From Hymenopellis radicata (lineage: Eukaryota; Basidiomycota; Agaricomycetes; Agaricales; Physalacriaceae): a stretch of 64,000 nucleotides of DNA. Positions 32,860-44,669 of this stretch are shown here, in pieces. The notes beneath the pieces are model-generated. The model was given only the letters and a program-made list of their open reading frames with translations. It had not been told where the DNA came from and did no database searches. The stretch spans positions 244,679 to 308,678 of the forward strand of contig JADNRX010000026.1 in assembly GCA_015501595.1 (NCBI GenBank). The letters run 5' to 3'. A program made the translations under genes and the position numbers. Position 1 is the first letter of the stretch, and every line of letters starts with the position of its first letter.

Positions 32860-34120
32860 ATGTCACTCCTCTTCCGCCACGTCCATTCACTTTTGTTCGA
32901 CCGGCGCTCCTTCTGGACGCTTGCCTCCCTCGTCGTTCTTGGCGATGTATTCCTCACTCTCCTCATCATTCGTTTTATTTCCTGTCAGTCTTCAATAATA
33001 TGCCCTTGACGAAACTTACATATTTCCAGACACTGAAATCGATTGGGAAACATACATGATCCAAGCTAGCCTGTACATCAAAGGCGTACGCGACTATTCA
33101 CTCATTTCTGGCCCCACTGGGCCCCTAGTGTACCCGCTGGGCACGTCCATATACACCAATGGCTATATTCCATCGGAGACAATATCCGGAACGTTCAATA
33201 CGTGTACGCTCTTCTGTACATCTCAACTCTGGTATCATCCATCGGCATCTACGCGCGCGCTGGTGCTCCAAATTGGCTGATACTCGCCCTTCCCCTCAGC
33301 AAGCGCCTACACTCCATCTACGTACTGCGCCTCTTCAATGATTGTTGGGCCGTCCTTTTCATGAACCTATCCATCCTCGCCATCCAGATGGAATTCGACA
33401 TCATTGGCGCCGCGCTTTTCAGCGTCGCGCTTTCCGTGAAAATGAACATCCTCTTGTACGCGCCCGCGCTTGTCGTCATCTTTGCGAAACGAACGTGGTA
33501 TCCTCCCTTCGTTGCCCGCGGTAGCCACAGTCGCTGCTGTCCAATTGGCGGCTGCTCACCCATTCCGGGAATACCCAAAAGAGTATTTGAACGGCGCGTT
33601 CGACTTGTCTCGCGTGTTCTTGTACAAGTGGACCGTGAACTGGCGTATGGTCAGTGAAGAGACGTTCTTGAGCGCGCAGTGGAAGTGGTCGCTGCTTGTG
33701 GGACACCTATCTGTCCTCGTAGTCTTTGGTTGGAAATGGTTTGGAGGGTGGAACGTCATTGAGAGGGCTTTGAGACGTCCTTCGCTTCCAGCCGGATTCG
33801 GCGGTCAGGAAGATGTTGTGCTCGTCCTGTTTACGTCGAACTTGATTGGAATAACCTTCGCGAGGTCTCTTCATTATCAGTTCTATTCCTGGTACGCCCA
33901 GCAAGTGCCCTATCTTGCTTGGAGAACACGATTCCACTGGAGTATCAAGTTAGTGAATGGTTTAACACTTCTGACAAAGTGCTGAGTCTGATTTTATAGA
34001 TTATGTCTCATTGCTGCTACCGAATATGCGTGGAATGTTTTTCCTTCGACACCGCTGTCATCCTCGACCTTATTCGTAGCAAATGCTGGGCTCCTATTGG
34101 GTCTGTACATAGCATCCTAA
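32860..34120 (+). CDS. ALG3: ALG3 alpha-1,3-mannosyltransferase, frame shifted twice
   Basis: ER membrane enzyme adding the first Dol-P-Man-dependent mannose (alpha-1,3) to Man5GlcNAc2-PP-dolichol in N-glycan precursor synthesis. Exons are 32860-32983, 33030-33948 and 34000-34120, nominally 387 residues. Landmarks: [117 protein letters not shown] and [11 protein letters not shown]. Between GPLVYP (about 33133) and the hydrophobic VVIFAK (about 33488) the family sequence continues in a different frame, then returns. The total exon length is a multiple of three, so the shifts cancel. Each shift sits at a three-base run (CCC, AAA, CCC). Either the copy is damaged or the sequence has homopolymer errors. 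Identity is certain. Confidence 0.88.
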
Positions 34121-34666
34121 AGTGTGTCGTCTAAGCTATTAAAGATTTAGACTATTTCTTTGTATAGTCTTGAGATTTGCCAGCGAGACATGATCTGCTT
34201 CATCCCACAACGATCGATTGTTGACCACTTTGCAGAACCGAAAGGGGGACGAAGTATATAGCATTTTGCGCACGGTTATTCTGATCGCATTGTAATCCCA
34301 AGCTTTACATCACTTAGTCTAGTCGGGTTCCATGAGTATTACCCTTGGCATCACGTCACGGGTGGGACGCTGACAAGGGCTCGAAGCTGGACGTTGAGCT
34401 CTGCGTGAGCTTGCGATCGCAGAGGTCATAAGGTGCTGACTAAGCGAACGATTTGCACTCGCGTTTGCGATTTCTGGGCTCGAAGCTTCGCTACTTATAA
34501 GCTAATTATCCCAATGCGACAAGGGCCTATTTCGCGCCACAGAAGATTTCGTACGCCAGTTCTTTCGTGTACGGTGGTAATACATCATCGTGTATACAAA
34601 CTATTTTGAAGAAAAGCTAGTCCAAGAATTCATCAACAAATGCCATCATATCTCCGGTATGTTACT
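34121..34666. other. Intergenic, nothing recognised
   Basis: Convergent 3' regions of ALG3 and the following membrane-protein gene. No supported frame or RNA gene. Confidence 0.6.
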
Positions 34667-35583
34667 TTAGCCTGACCCGACAAGAGGCGCACGTTCCTCA
34701 TCCTCCAATCTGACACCACCACCCCTCATCTTCCTGGTCGTGCCCAGGCGCCCTTGACAACCCAGACCAAAGCGAAGATGGCGAACACGAGAGCGCTCCA
34801 GTGCACAAAGCCAGAAGTACGCTGTTGGGCGAAGATCGCCCACAACGACCATGCGATGGCAATGCTCGCCGGAAGATCACCCTCGGGACTGGAGAACGCG
34901 TACGTAGCAGCAGTTCCTTCCAAAAAGAAGAGGGCAAGGAACACAAAGACCTTGGTCCAAACGCCAGCTTTATGGGAAACTGCGTCTACGCCGAACGCCT
35001 CGAACGCGGTGAGGACGACGAGGACCGTCGTCCAACCATGATACAGAGAGAATGGGAGATGAACAAAGAGCTCATCAGGCGTGCTCTGGGAGGAGTGATG
35101 CTTCTTGACAACGTAGTAAATGTGGGTTACTGTGGATGACACGAACAGCGCGAATACGAAGGCGACAATGTAGTGATGCGCAGCCCAGACGTTGACGTAG
35201 ATGATGTTGAGAACGCCGAGGAGGGGGAAGCGCCAGGAAATGCCGTCAATGATGACCGCCTTTCCGCCGGGAAGAATTGGTAGATGATGGTGCCCAATAA
35301 CAAAAGGTGAATCAATGACCTGGGCGCCTTCAGTAAGACTGTCAATACTGAAGAAAGTATCGTACCATATCAGGAATGCCCAAGGAGCTGGAGTAATATA
35401 CGTCTCCTTGCCAGTGAAGTAGATGTCTGACGGCGCAGCTACCGTGTACAGGTTCGATCCGAGGAACAGGAAGTAAACAAGAACATTAATGATCTGTTGT
35501 AGAGTCAGTATCATGTTCAGTACTGTACAAGGAAGGCGGCAAACTTTGAGGAAAATACCATCTTTCCACGAAGCATCAGCCAT
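34667..35583 (-). CDS. Multi-pass membrane protein of unknown function, frameshifted
   Basis: Exon 1 is 35583-35366, the intron 35365-35320, and exon 2 runs from 35319. At least seven hydrophobic helices are seen, starting [18 protein letters not shown], then [40 protein letters not shown] and [18 protein letters not shown]. The [13 protein letters not shown] block with its helix pattern is typical of a conserved fungal membrane family distantly like TspO/DUF1774 proteins; I give no function. Two frame changes are needed: at about 35270 (GGG on the plus strand) and about 34744 (CCC). After the second the tail reads [20 protein letters not shown] and stops at 34667; without it the frame stops at 34726. 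A stretch near residues 9-20 may be a very short intron. A TATA box lies about 40 nt upstream. Confidence 0.7.
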
Positions 35584-35622
35584 GGTGGGAGCAGTGAAGG
35601 AGGATGTAGGCAGGGTGGAGGT

Positions 35623-35631
35623 CTTATATAG
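35623..35631 (-). promoter_or_regulatory. TATA box of the multi-pass membrane-protein gene
   Basis: CTATATAAG on the minus strand about 40 nt upstream of the start at 35583. Confidence 0.45.
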
Positions 35632-38378
35632 GAAACGTGTTTGAGATGACGCATATTCCCAGTCATTCTCCCCGTGATGATCTCATGTGCGGGGATAAGA
35701 TCAGTACTCGTTTTCCCATTCTTCCTCCATTCTCTCTGTCAGATATTTACAGACGAGTACTCGGCTTGATGCGCTCGACTTGGTCCGGCTTCAAGAACAT
35801 ATACATTCATCACTGCAAACACGCAAACCTCCAACTGAATAGCGCGCTCGGTCACAATTTGAATGGATCACTACTATTGCTGTCCCCACCACGAGTCCGT
35901 AATATGGCGCCATTCAGTTTGAAATAGTCAGCTGCGCATAGTGAAGGGAATGCGGCCGTTCCAAAGCGAAAATGGGGCGACATTCCAATCCGGGAGGCCA
36001 GGAAAGGTTTAACCAGTCTACACGAATGATCCGAACACGAACGAGGCGTTATTGTGGAAGAAAGGAAGTGCATAAGAAGAGACCTGTGGAAATAATGACA
36101 TTATACTGTATTTGGCATGGCAGAATGGGCTGGACGCCAACAATGCTGAGGTCGTTATGATACAGACAGTCCATTCAAAACGCGAGCGCAACCGACTGAA
36201 GAGTTTCGTAGACAAGTGAGCGACCGATTCTGAGAAGGATCGAGCTAGACGCTGATACAGTTTCGAGAACCGCGGACTTGGCAGTTCTGGGCGGCATCTA
36301 GCTGGCACACTAATGATTTGGACGCTTCCGAGCCGTAATAAATGGAGAATGATGAAGTTCATTGATTGGGTTCGATGAAAGCAGTTCGCTATTGAGAAGC
36401 AAGGTGAGGTGTATGAAGTCGGGGGAAATGAACACACGGACTAGAAGCAGACATTGCCGTGGGCTTTTTTAGACATTGAATCGACATCCAACCTGCAGTA
36501 AGGCCTCGGGAAGTTCCCCTAGACCGCCGGCAAGTTTTGTACTTTGAAAGCTCAGAATCGACGACATCCCTGGTGAATACTTGGTCCTTTGAGCCAGACT
36601 TTCCGGGAGATCCGGCGAATTTTGGACTTTCGAGGACACAGCGCAACAAAGCTGGGGAGTGTGGATTGAAGATGCTCGGAAAAACTTGAGGTGAGGAAGT
36701 AAATCACATGACGAACGGTACTGCGAATGTTTTTTCTTGTTCTTTTCAGAGCCTTAATGTGACAGGTGTAGAGCTTCCCGGGGCCTCTTCACTGACATCA
36801 ACGACCCGTAGAATTTGACAACATGCGACGTCTCGGCGGGAGACCTTCCGGCAGCTGCTGTCCGAGTCGTAGAGGCGAAAGAATGGGGATGACTAGTCGT
36901 CGTCCTAGTAAAGAGTGCGAGGACGATGGTCCTGGAAACACATCAGTCTGCTACGTTCGTTCCATTCATTGGAACTCACCATCGACATATTTCCTGGTCA
37001 TCACTAATATTGGGACAAGGATCGTGAGCGGTTGCGGAGGTGCGGGAGTCCGAGGTATTAGGGTCGGTGCACACTGCAGGTCTCACCGATAGTCGAGCCT
37101 TTCTGTACAGTAAAGTTCTGAGAGGTCACAAATGAAAACTTGTGCGAGGAGAGAACATGTGTAGACGTGCAAAGGGGTAAGAAAAAATTATCGCGTGGTG
37201 ACGGTGGCGCCGGACCACACAACCCTGCCAAACACCTTGCAAACACACACCAGCACGGTACCACTCTCTGGGCACCTCTTCGATGTGATTCTCACAAGCC
37301 TGCATGCCAGAAAATCAACGATAAACGCATCTATTCTTCACCAGAACAGTCGTACCAAAATTCTCAGACCTCTACCTCGCGCACTCCATCCTAGGAAAAT
37401 CTCGTCCGGGTCCTCGAAATGTCTCAGTATCAGTCTCATCATATCATCGCACACTCACTGTAGGTCCCTAGCGCTCCGTGATGGTAATCGCAAAGGACCT
37501 CTGAACGATAGGGCCGCATCTCGATGCAAGTCAGCGCTGCCCCCTCCCCCGCGGTGACAATAGCGCTGACATACTATATCCGATATCTCCTACGGGTATT
37601 TGGTCTTGACCCATCTACCACGCTTCGTTAAACCTTGGTTCACTCAAAGAGAATAATTACGAGTTCACATGGCCTCGGTACTACCCATGTCCTTTCCCGA
37701 TAAGACCATATCATGGTCATTGGACCGCTGAGGACCTACAATACTCCAAACGGACTTGGCAATATCGCATGGCCTGTACGCGCACATATGACCTCAGAGA
37801 ACGCGCTTCGGCCAACCCGCTGCGCCTAAACACGCTTATAATGGAATCATCGGCTAGACGACATATTTGGGATCTCCGCAGAGCCTCTGACAAGGTAGTC
37901 GAAGTTGTTTGTCATCCAAATGACGGTGGCGTCCCGTCTGTCACGTGATCGTCTTTGCTGATGAGGACCACACAGGAGCAAAAGAGAGAGATGCGAGGAT
38001 AGCGGCCGACTTTCCATGGACTAGCTCTAGATGGTGGGGCACTCGGAAGGCGTCGACTCGTCGTCCTCCTGCAGCGAGTGGCTCGGTCGCAGTGCAAATC
38101 TTCCGTCCGATCCCTAAAAAACGACGCATCCAGTCTTGCCCTTGCGTATGCGAGCGGCTAAAAGAGCTTGATGTAGCGTTCTCTGCCTTCACATCCGTGG
38201 AACACGTCGTCCCGGGAGCTCCGGACTAGGTAACCAGTGGCGAATCCAAAAGGTGAATCTGTTCGAACATATTCACCTTGCTGCTGATTAACATTTAAGC
38301 TCGCAGTCCATATTAGGCGCATTATGAGAGCTCAAAAATTTCGACCTACGGGCGCTTAAGAACGTACCTCCAGCAAAT
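35632..38378. other. Gene-poor stretch with one orphan open frame
   Basis: No recognisable gene in 2.7 kb. On the plus strand 37610-37948 is open for 112 codons with aromatic-rich, protein-like content (EFTWPRYYPCPFPIRPY, then RTWQYRMACTRTYDLRERA), but has no early ATG and could be an exon of an unseen gene or a relic. Minus-strand frames at 36018-36437 and 36389-36649 and the plus-strand frame at 37945-38229 have no family resemblance. Confidence 0.4.
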
Positions 38379-38782
38379 ATGCCCCCGTCGCGATCAAGCT
38401 CCCGTGGACGCTCACACCGCCGCTACCACCCGTACCGTCGCCCAGATGATACCACTGGTACGTTCTGTCGCCTCTCACTAGTTGACATTAACTGTAGTAG
38501 CTCACCAGGTCGAAGTTCAGGCTGCACCTGTGATGGTGCAAGTTCAACCACGGATTCCACAACCACCAGGTTAGCGTCTTGTTTGTCGCTGTTCCTCCAT
38601 GTTCAGCGAGCTTGGGATTCAGCGGCAAACCCACCAGAACCTTTTCCCGTCGTCGTGCCAATCTTGATCCTTGTCGTCTTTTGGTACGCGCCGACATTTT
38701 CTTTGCTCCGTCGAGGCTCAAAACATGGCTGTAGGCATTGAAACTCCTACCATCTGAATCGGTCCATGGCGGCTTTGAATGA
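38379..38782 (+). CDS. Small four-exon gene, basic protein of 91 residues
   Basis: Exons 38379-38457, 38498-38569, 38607-38683 and 38735-38782 join in frame through three GT-AG introns of 40, 37 and 51 nt. The protein starts MPPSRSSSRGRSHRRYHPYR, passes a Gln/Val/Pro segment (EVQAAPVMVQVQPRIPQPP), then a basic FSGKPTRTFSRRRANLD and a short C-terminus. No family, signal peptide or membrane segment is recognised. Three successive consistent splices favour a real gene, but introns this short and the low-complexity N-terminus leave doubt; unspliced, the frame stops at 38741. Confidence 0.4.
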
Positions 38783-39354
38783 CAAGCGTGGGCCTGCGGG
38801 ATGGCTGTGGTAAGTCTTCGCCAACGTCTCATTTAATTAGGCTTGATGATTGTTGGAAGTTCGCGTGTCTAGACGGGAGAGAAATCAACTGCTTATTGAT
38901 TGACGTGAACATCATTTTGTTTGTACTCCATATGATAGTTGTATACCCCCATTAATAGTAGTGTATTTCTTGGTCGTAGTCATTCCGTTCCCTAAGTACT
39001 GTTCAGCTTTGACGATGAGTAGACAACAGAGGATATCATAATCTACAATTAATGCGCCAAGTCCTCTCCGGCGGGAAGGTACAGGACGTCCAACGCGCTG
39101 CAGTATTCCATGAAGTCAAAGCCCACTCAAAAGGTCTCAAAGGTTGTCACACTGTTGATAATTGTGTCATGCAATTCTGAATGGATGCATCTCTGGTCAT
39201 ACAAGTACTCTTGCTTCATTTGGTTCGTCATGGTATCGACAGCCGTTTCCTCTTCATATCCTCTCGATTGCTAGAAGCTATGGTGTCATCCATATCCGGC
39301 GTTGTCTGAACTCGAACATAAGCGCTTCTATTTCTCAACAAAATAGGAGTAAGT
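38783..39354. other. Intergenic, nothing recognised
   Basis: Convergent flanks of the small gene and the DUF6534 gene; AT-rich near 38900-39050. No supported frame. Confidence 0.5.
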
Positions 39355-40730
39355 TCAACGGACCACATTATGCATCGTCGTCTGAAGATCGTCCGCCCAA
39401 GATGAGACATCAACGTTGTCCGGGTGGCTCTCTCGGTGAGAAACGCCGCGCGGGTTGAATTTCAACGGTCCACCAAATTGGAATCCTGTCGAAGCTGTCG
39501 AATAATGAAGCTCCATATCACTCCCATGAGAGTCCTTAGCCTCTTCACGCCCCCCGCGCACTTTTATTCTGCTGTTGAAAAGTACGAGAACGGCATTTGA
39601 GTATATTTTGGCGAGGCACTGAGCGGGAACGGTATGGTACGTCGCGTGAGGGAAGACGAGAAACAAAATCAGGTCGAGGACAGCGACCGAAGCTGCCGGG
39701 AGAGCTTTCTAGGTATGCGATATATTTAAAAGAGAAGAGCGCACCTGTTACCGAGCCGGTCTCAACAACGAGTCTGATGATTTTGGTGAGAATGAGATGG
39801 GTCGACTTGAATCCGGTATCCGCCGAAACCAACTTCACGACGTTAGACGCCAGGATGCCAACTCAAGGGCTACTCACATGATGGGTCATGGCGATTGCAA
39901 TGACAACGTCACAAGCGGCGCTCCCTGCCAGCCATACCTAGACACGATTGTTCAGAAAATAAGGAGAAAGGAGGGTTATCGGATTTTCTTACTGTCGACG
40001 CGGTCCGTGCGGACTCTATTTGAGAAAATCGTCCTTTCAGATATACCTGGATGCCGCCGGTGACTGCAGCAGTAAATTGAGTGAAGGCAAGCTGGTCTCT
40101 CTCAGTGAGCATACTAGGAGCATATGTAGGGACAGCATACGAGTGCAATTGCCGAAGGAATCCAGCAGCGCTCAGTGAGCAGATATATTCGGTGGCCGTA
40201 GAAACACTGCACGATGAAGCTGACTGGTTTTCGTCGTGTGAGACAAATTCGATATAGAGAATTGGGACGCACCCAGACCGGTCAATACGGGCACCGCTAG
40301 CCAGGACAGATGTATCTGATCCAGGGTATCTAGATCCCCGTAACCAACAGCGAACAGATCGAATACGTCGGATATGTTCATGATCACTTGAGCAGTCTCG
40401 ATGACGAAAAGCGAGTAGACCACCGCTTTAGACCTTGAATGATCATGCGGGAACGAAATATAGTAGAGATCTGCGACTCAGTCAGAGACCAAGAGTTCGA
40501 AGGAAAGAAGCTGCAAACCCTACAAACTTGGACACAGAGCGCACCGTACAGCCCACAATTTAGGATATAACCTAATAACTGGAGTAACGGATGAGGAATA
40601 TTGTTTCGACAGTGTATTGTGCAACTCACTAACGGACCAGTCCTAGACGAGGAATGTGACAGAGGAAACGAAGAGATGAGGCGAATTCAAACGTTTTGAT
40701 AAGATCCACCGGCATACCAGTGTCTGACAT
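39355..40730 (-). CDS. DUF6534-type seven-helix membrane protein
   Basis: Eight exons (40730-40638, 40578-40524, 40470-40273, 40223-40141, 40100-40047, 39937-39878, 39832-39745, 39704-39355) give 326 residues. Family blocks: LLGYILNCGLYGALCVQV, YYISFPHDHSRSKAVVYSLF, VYSLFVIETAQVIMNISDV, FAVGYGDLDTLDQIHLSW, FYGHRIYLLTERCWIPSA, then DTGFKSTHLILTKIIRLVVE, TGSVTALPAASVAVLDLILF and CLAKIYSNAVLVLFNSRIKV. These receptor-like plasma-membrane proteins are greatly expanded in Agaricomycetes and have no established ligand. Several introns are only about 40-55 nt; the 40-nt intron 40140-40101 and the last one (39744-39705) use acceptors GAG and AAG. The first exon border is the least sure. The frame is intact. 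Confidence 0.85.
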
Positions 40731-41969
40731 GGTCTCAGTTGAAGTAGCAGACTTTCAAGGGAAGGATGCCGTTGGCGTCAACAGTGGCCAGACAGTGGCA
40801 AAGGGCAAGCGCTGTACCCTTGAGAAAGAGCGCGCTTTATGTACAAGATCCCCCTAGTTGGGCCTTGGGAAGATGTTCAGTAGTTAAGCGGAACAAAAGC
40901 GGAAGAATATGAATGCGAGCATATTTCTGAAGAATCATGCACGCTGACCTGGTCCGGGTTATCTCGTGGTGACCGAAATCTACTGAATAGGACGGCAGAA
41001 TGGCAATGATCACCGTGCTTAGAATATGTCAAGTCCAGAGCAACGCGACCATCAAAAGGCTTGGGAGTCGAGAAAAGAGTCGAGTTCGAGGTCGTTTCAG
41101 TTTCTAGAGTTGAAAACGCAGTGGATTCGGCGGCATGAGGACCCCGCAGAGCAGTTAGGAGTTGGATGTTTGAGGGTTTGAAAGATGGAGAGATGTGAAT
41201 CGATTCGGGTCGAATTGGTTTTAAGCGGCAGGGATGCACATGCGAAGGAATGTTTTGAGCCCATCGGTCAGCGCTAACGTGACAGTCCTTGAGTAAGCTG
41301 TCCAGGTACAGACGGTAGCAAGAACCGCAGTACACTGTACAGTTTCGTATCTTCATGAAGGACCTGGATAAATTAAGGGAAACGGTTTCGACTGAGTCTG
41401 AAGACTCGTGAAGAGACGTGACGCTCTGCTCAAAACGCGTTCGGATGATCGGACCGGCGAATCGCGAAAGATAAATTTGAAATGCCGCGTCTTGACAGGA
41501 GCCTCTAAACTCGTGGGACGTGTGCCACAGAACAGAATTTTCGATGCTCTCCGCTCGCCGCTCGGATTGCGCAAACCTTAGGCACAGTCAGGCGCTACTT
41601 TAGCGCATGATGTCCTCTCACGAACCATCATCCCTTCGTTGCGTGCCGGAGGCCCCTCCGATCTCCACCCTTCTCCACCTTGAATTGAATCCAGAGAAGA
41701 TTGCGACGACAGACCTGTGATAGACCACGATGCGTCCTTGCCTGTTCTAAAGATACTCTGTCTGCCGGCGCCAAAGCTTTCCTGTTGATTCCCATGAGAA
41801 AGTTGTTTCTGCCCGGCACCTGGTCGGTTGCGGCAATCTCATAGCGTTGCTACGCATCAGGCCCAGGACAGGCCCGGACAGTAGCGCGTCCATTCAGGTC
41901 CACAATTGGTCATATTGCAGCTAGCGCCTTAAAGTCTGCATATTTTCTGGGAATAGCTAGCCACTCCCC
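40731..41969. other. Intergenic, weak minus-strand frames
   Basis: Two overlapping minus-strand frames, 41353-41574 and 40877-41356 (159 codons), have no family resemblance and no splice support; I do not call them genes. The right part is the promoter of the GMC gene. Confidence 0.4.
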
Positions 41970-44244
41970 ATGTCTGGCCTCGCCCTCGTGTTCTGTTCGA
42001 CACTATGGCTTCTATCCACGGCCAAACTCTTCACTGATTTCTCAGAGCTGTCGTACCACACGTATGATTATGTTGTCGTCGGTGGTATGTCGGCGCGTGT
42101 CTCTCTCTCTGTGTCTCGCTTGCTCAGGACGCTACAATAGCCGGTACCGCTGGTAATGTCATTGCGGCGCGTTTGACCGAGGACTCCGCAATTTCTGTGC
42201 TTGTTCTCGAGGCTGGTGTTGCGTGAGGATCTTCGTGCATTCTTTCCTCTCAATTCCTGATAGTATTTGAATACAGAGACAACGATATCCTCCCAGCACA
42301 GAGAATCCCATTACTGGGAGCTACACTCACGCCCAATACGATCTATGACTGGAATTATACTGTGGTACCTCAACCCGGCTTCAATGGCCGTGACTTTCCA
42401 TACCCAAGAGGACGCGTCCTCGGTGGTTCAAGTACAGTTAGTACGTGTCGTGGCTTTATTTCCGTCTTCTTCATCCTTATAGGACGCGTTGCCCAGATTA
42501 TATGGGCTACTCTCACGGATCCAGTGAAGATTGGGACAGATACGCAGCTCTCACAGGCGACGATGGATGGAAATGGGATAACATGGAGAAGTATGCCCGA
42601 AAAGTATGCAACCTTCTCCCGTAGTCACGTCTTTAGCTGAGCATCACTGTCAAGAACGAGAAGTTGGTGGCCCCCGCAGATGGACACAATACGACAGGAC
42701 AGTTTGATCCAACGCAGCATGGGTTCCAAGGTCCTCTTTTGACTAGCTTGACGGGGAATGATGGAATTCCTCTCGATGAACACGTACTTGCAACGACTCA
42801 AGAACTCGCTTCTGAATTCCCCTTCAGACTGGACATGACTGGGGGCTCTCAAGGCGTCCTTGGCATCGGTACGTGAATAAACCTCGCTGGTATGAGTTCA
42901 TGAGAACCAACGATGAAATAGGTTCATTTGTATCATCCATCGGTAACGGAGAGCGTAGCAGCTCAGCCACTGCATACCTTCACCCCTCACTGGATCGTCC
43001 TAATCTTGATGTTCTCATCAACGCTCAAGTCACAAAGTTGGTCAATACCGGCGTTTCTGATGGTCTTCCTTCCTTCCACGGAGTGCAATTTGCTGTTTCG
43101 GAGGACTGTAGGTGTCATGCCTGTGCACTACATCCATACTAACAAGTCGCAGCTCCCGTACAGACAGTTTACGCTACGAAGGAGGTCATCCTATCCGCCG
43201 GAACCATTGGCACGCCCACAATTCTGCTCCTCTCCGGGATTGGCAACGCGACTGAACTGGAAGCGCTGGATATTCCCGTTTATGTCGACAACCCATCTGT
43301 CGGTTCGAATATGACAGATCACGCTCTCGTCGCCAACGTATACGAAGTCACCAGCAGTGGGACCTACGACGATCTTCTACGGAATTCGACGCTTATGGCT
43401 GCCGCGAAGGCACAATGGCAGACCACCAGGACGGGGCCTTTGACGGCTGGAGTAGGCAACCATGTTGGCTACCTTCGCCTGCCCGATGACTCGGCCATCT
43501 TCGAGACAGTCCCCGACCCGAGTGCGGGGCCTCAGTCCAGCCATTTTGAGATTCTGATGGCAGTGAGTGGCTCATGTACAAGCTGCTTCTGCGACGTCTA
43601 ATATGCGCTCCAGAACCTCTGGCTAGTTCACGGTGTGTCAGTGCCGTCCACTGGATACTTCACAAGTTTCTCTACGATTGTGATATCGCCGACGTCTCGT
43701 ACGTTCGCTGTGCTCTGTTGTTTCGTAGTGTTCACGAGTATCATTATTGTATAGGCGGCGACCTCAAGCTCACCTCCGCTAATCCGTTCACCCATCCCAG
43801 TATCAACCCCAATTCTTTGACTACGGAGTTCGACATTTTCGCCATGGTGGAGTCGGTGAAGACCGTGAAGCGCTTCTTGACCGCGAGTACATGGGACGAC
43901 TACATTGTTGGTCCCGTTCGAGATCTCGCCAACGCGACCACAGACGCCGAAATCGAACAGTTCGCCCGCAACAATGCGCAATCCATACTGCATATGCTGG
44001 GCACCGCGAGCATGTCTCCCGCAGACGCCGACTGGGGTGTTGTGGGTCCTGACCTGAAGGTGAAGGGCGCTGAAGGACTGCGTGTTGTCGATGGATCTGT
44101 AATTGTACGCCTTGATTTTATCTTTCTCAGCGAACAGCTTGTTAACTCTGTACGTTTCAGCCCTTTATGCCCAACTGCCACACTCAAGGACCTATATACA
44201 TGGTCGCGGAGCGTGCCGCTGACTTGATAAAGCAGTCGCAGTAA
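41970..44244 (+). CDS. Secreted GMC oxidoreductase, aryl-alcohol-oxidase type
   Basis: Ten exons (41970-42084, 42141-42222, 42277-42440, 42497-42603, 42655-42868, 42922-43107, 43153-43562, 43614-43698, 43755-44104, 44161-44244) give 598 residues, the usual length. The signal peptide is SGLALVFCSTLWLLSTAKL. FAD-binding DYVVVGAGTAGNVIAARL and LVLEAG, the GMC signature PYPRGRVLGGSSTVNYM, and STIGNGERSSSATAYL-like SSIGNGERSSSATAYL are present. Catalytic His pair: LHMLGTASMSP and PNCHTQGPIYMVAERAADL. Such flavoenzymes oxidise aromatic alcohols and supply H2O2 to ligninolytic peroxidases; some members act on other alcohols, so the substrate is inferred. The frame is intact. The next gene, a GH43, starts 425 nt downstream on the same strand. 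Confidence 0.93.
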
Positions 44245-44620
44245 GATTGTCGTGTTTTCATTTTGCAGTGTACTATTAGGATTGAATTCATGAAGCAACG
44301 CAAACTTGACGACATCAGGTCATCAGACGACACCTTTTCGGCACCTTTAGAGTCTATTGCTCTTTCCGGAATGTTTCCTCTTCGTCCTCTCCGTCGTTCA
44401 AACGCTTGTGTCTGATTCCGACGACTCTGCTTGAGCTTCAAGCTTCCATGACAACGTTGCTGCTACGTTAACGTTGCTAGGCTGCCAGTTGGTAATCTAC
44501 CTCAGTGCTTCATTCGGACTCGGAATGCACTTCTTCGCTGGAATAACTATCTCTTGGAAAAGCATGTCACGAGTGGCGAGTATTTCCGTCGGACCGTCTC
44601 GATGGGCCGCACATAAACGA

Positions 44621-44630
44621 CTATATAAGA
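44621..44630 (+). promoter_or_regulatory. TATA box of the second GH43 gene
   Basis: CTATATAAGA, about 40 nt upstream of the ATG at 44670. Confidence 0.5.
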
Positions 44631-44669
44631 GTACTGTTTGTGGAAAGAAACGAGGAACTCTGGCCAACC

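Noticed and set aside
40877..41574. Two overlapping minus-strand frames of 159 and 73 codons
   Set aside because: No family resemblance, no splice support and low-complexity Ser/Pro content; they lie in the likely promoter between two genes.
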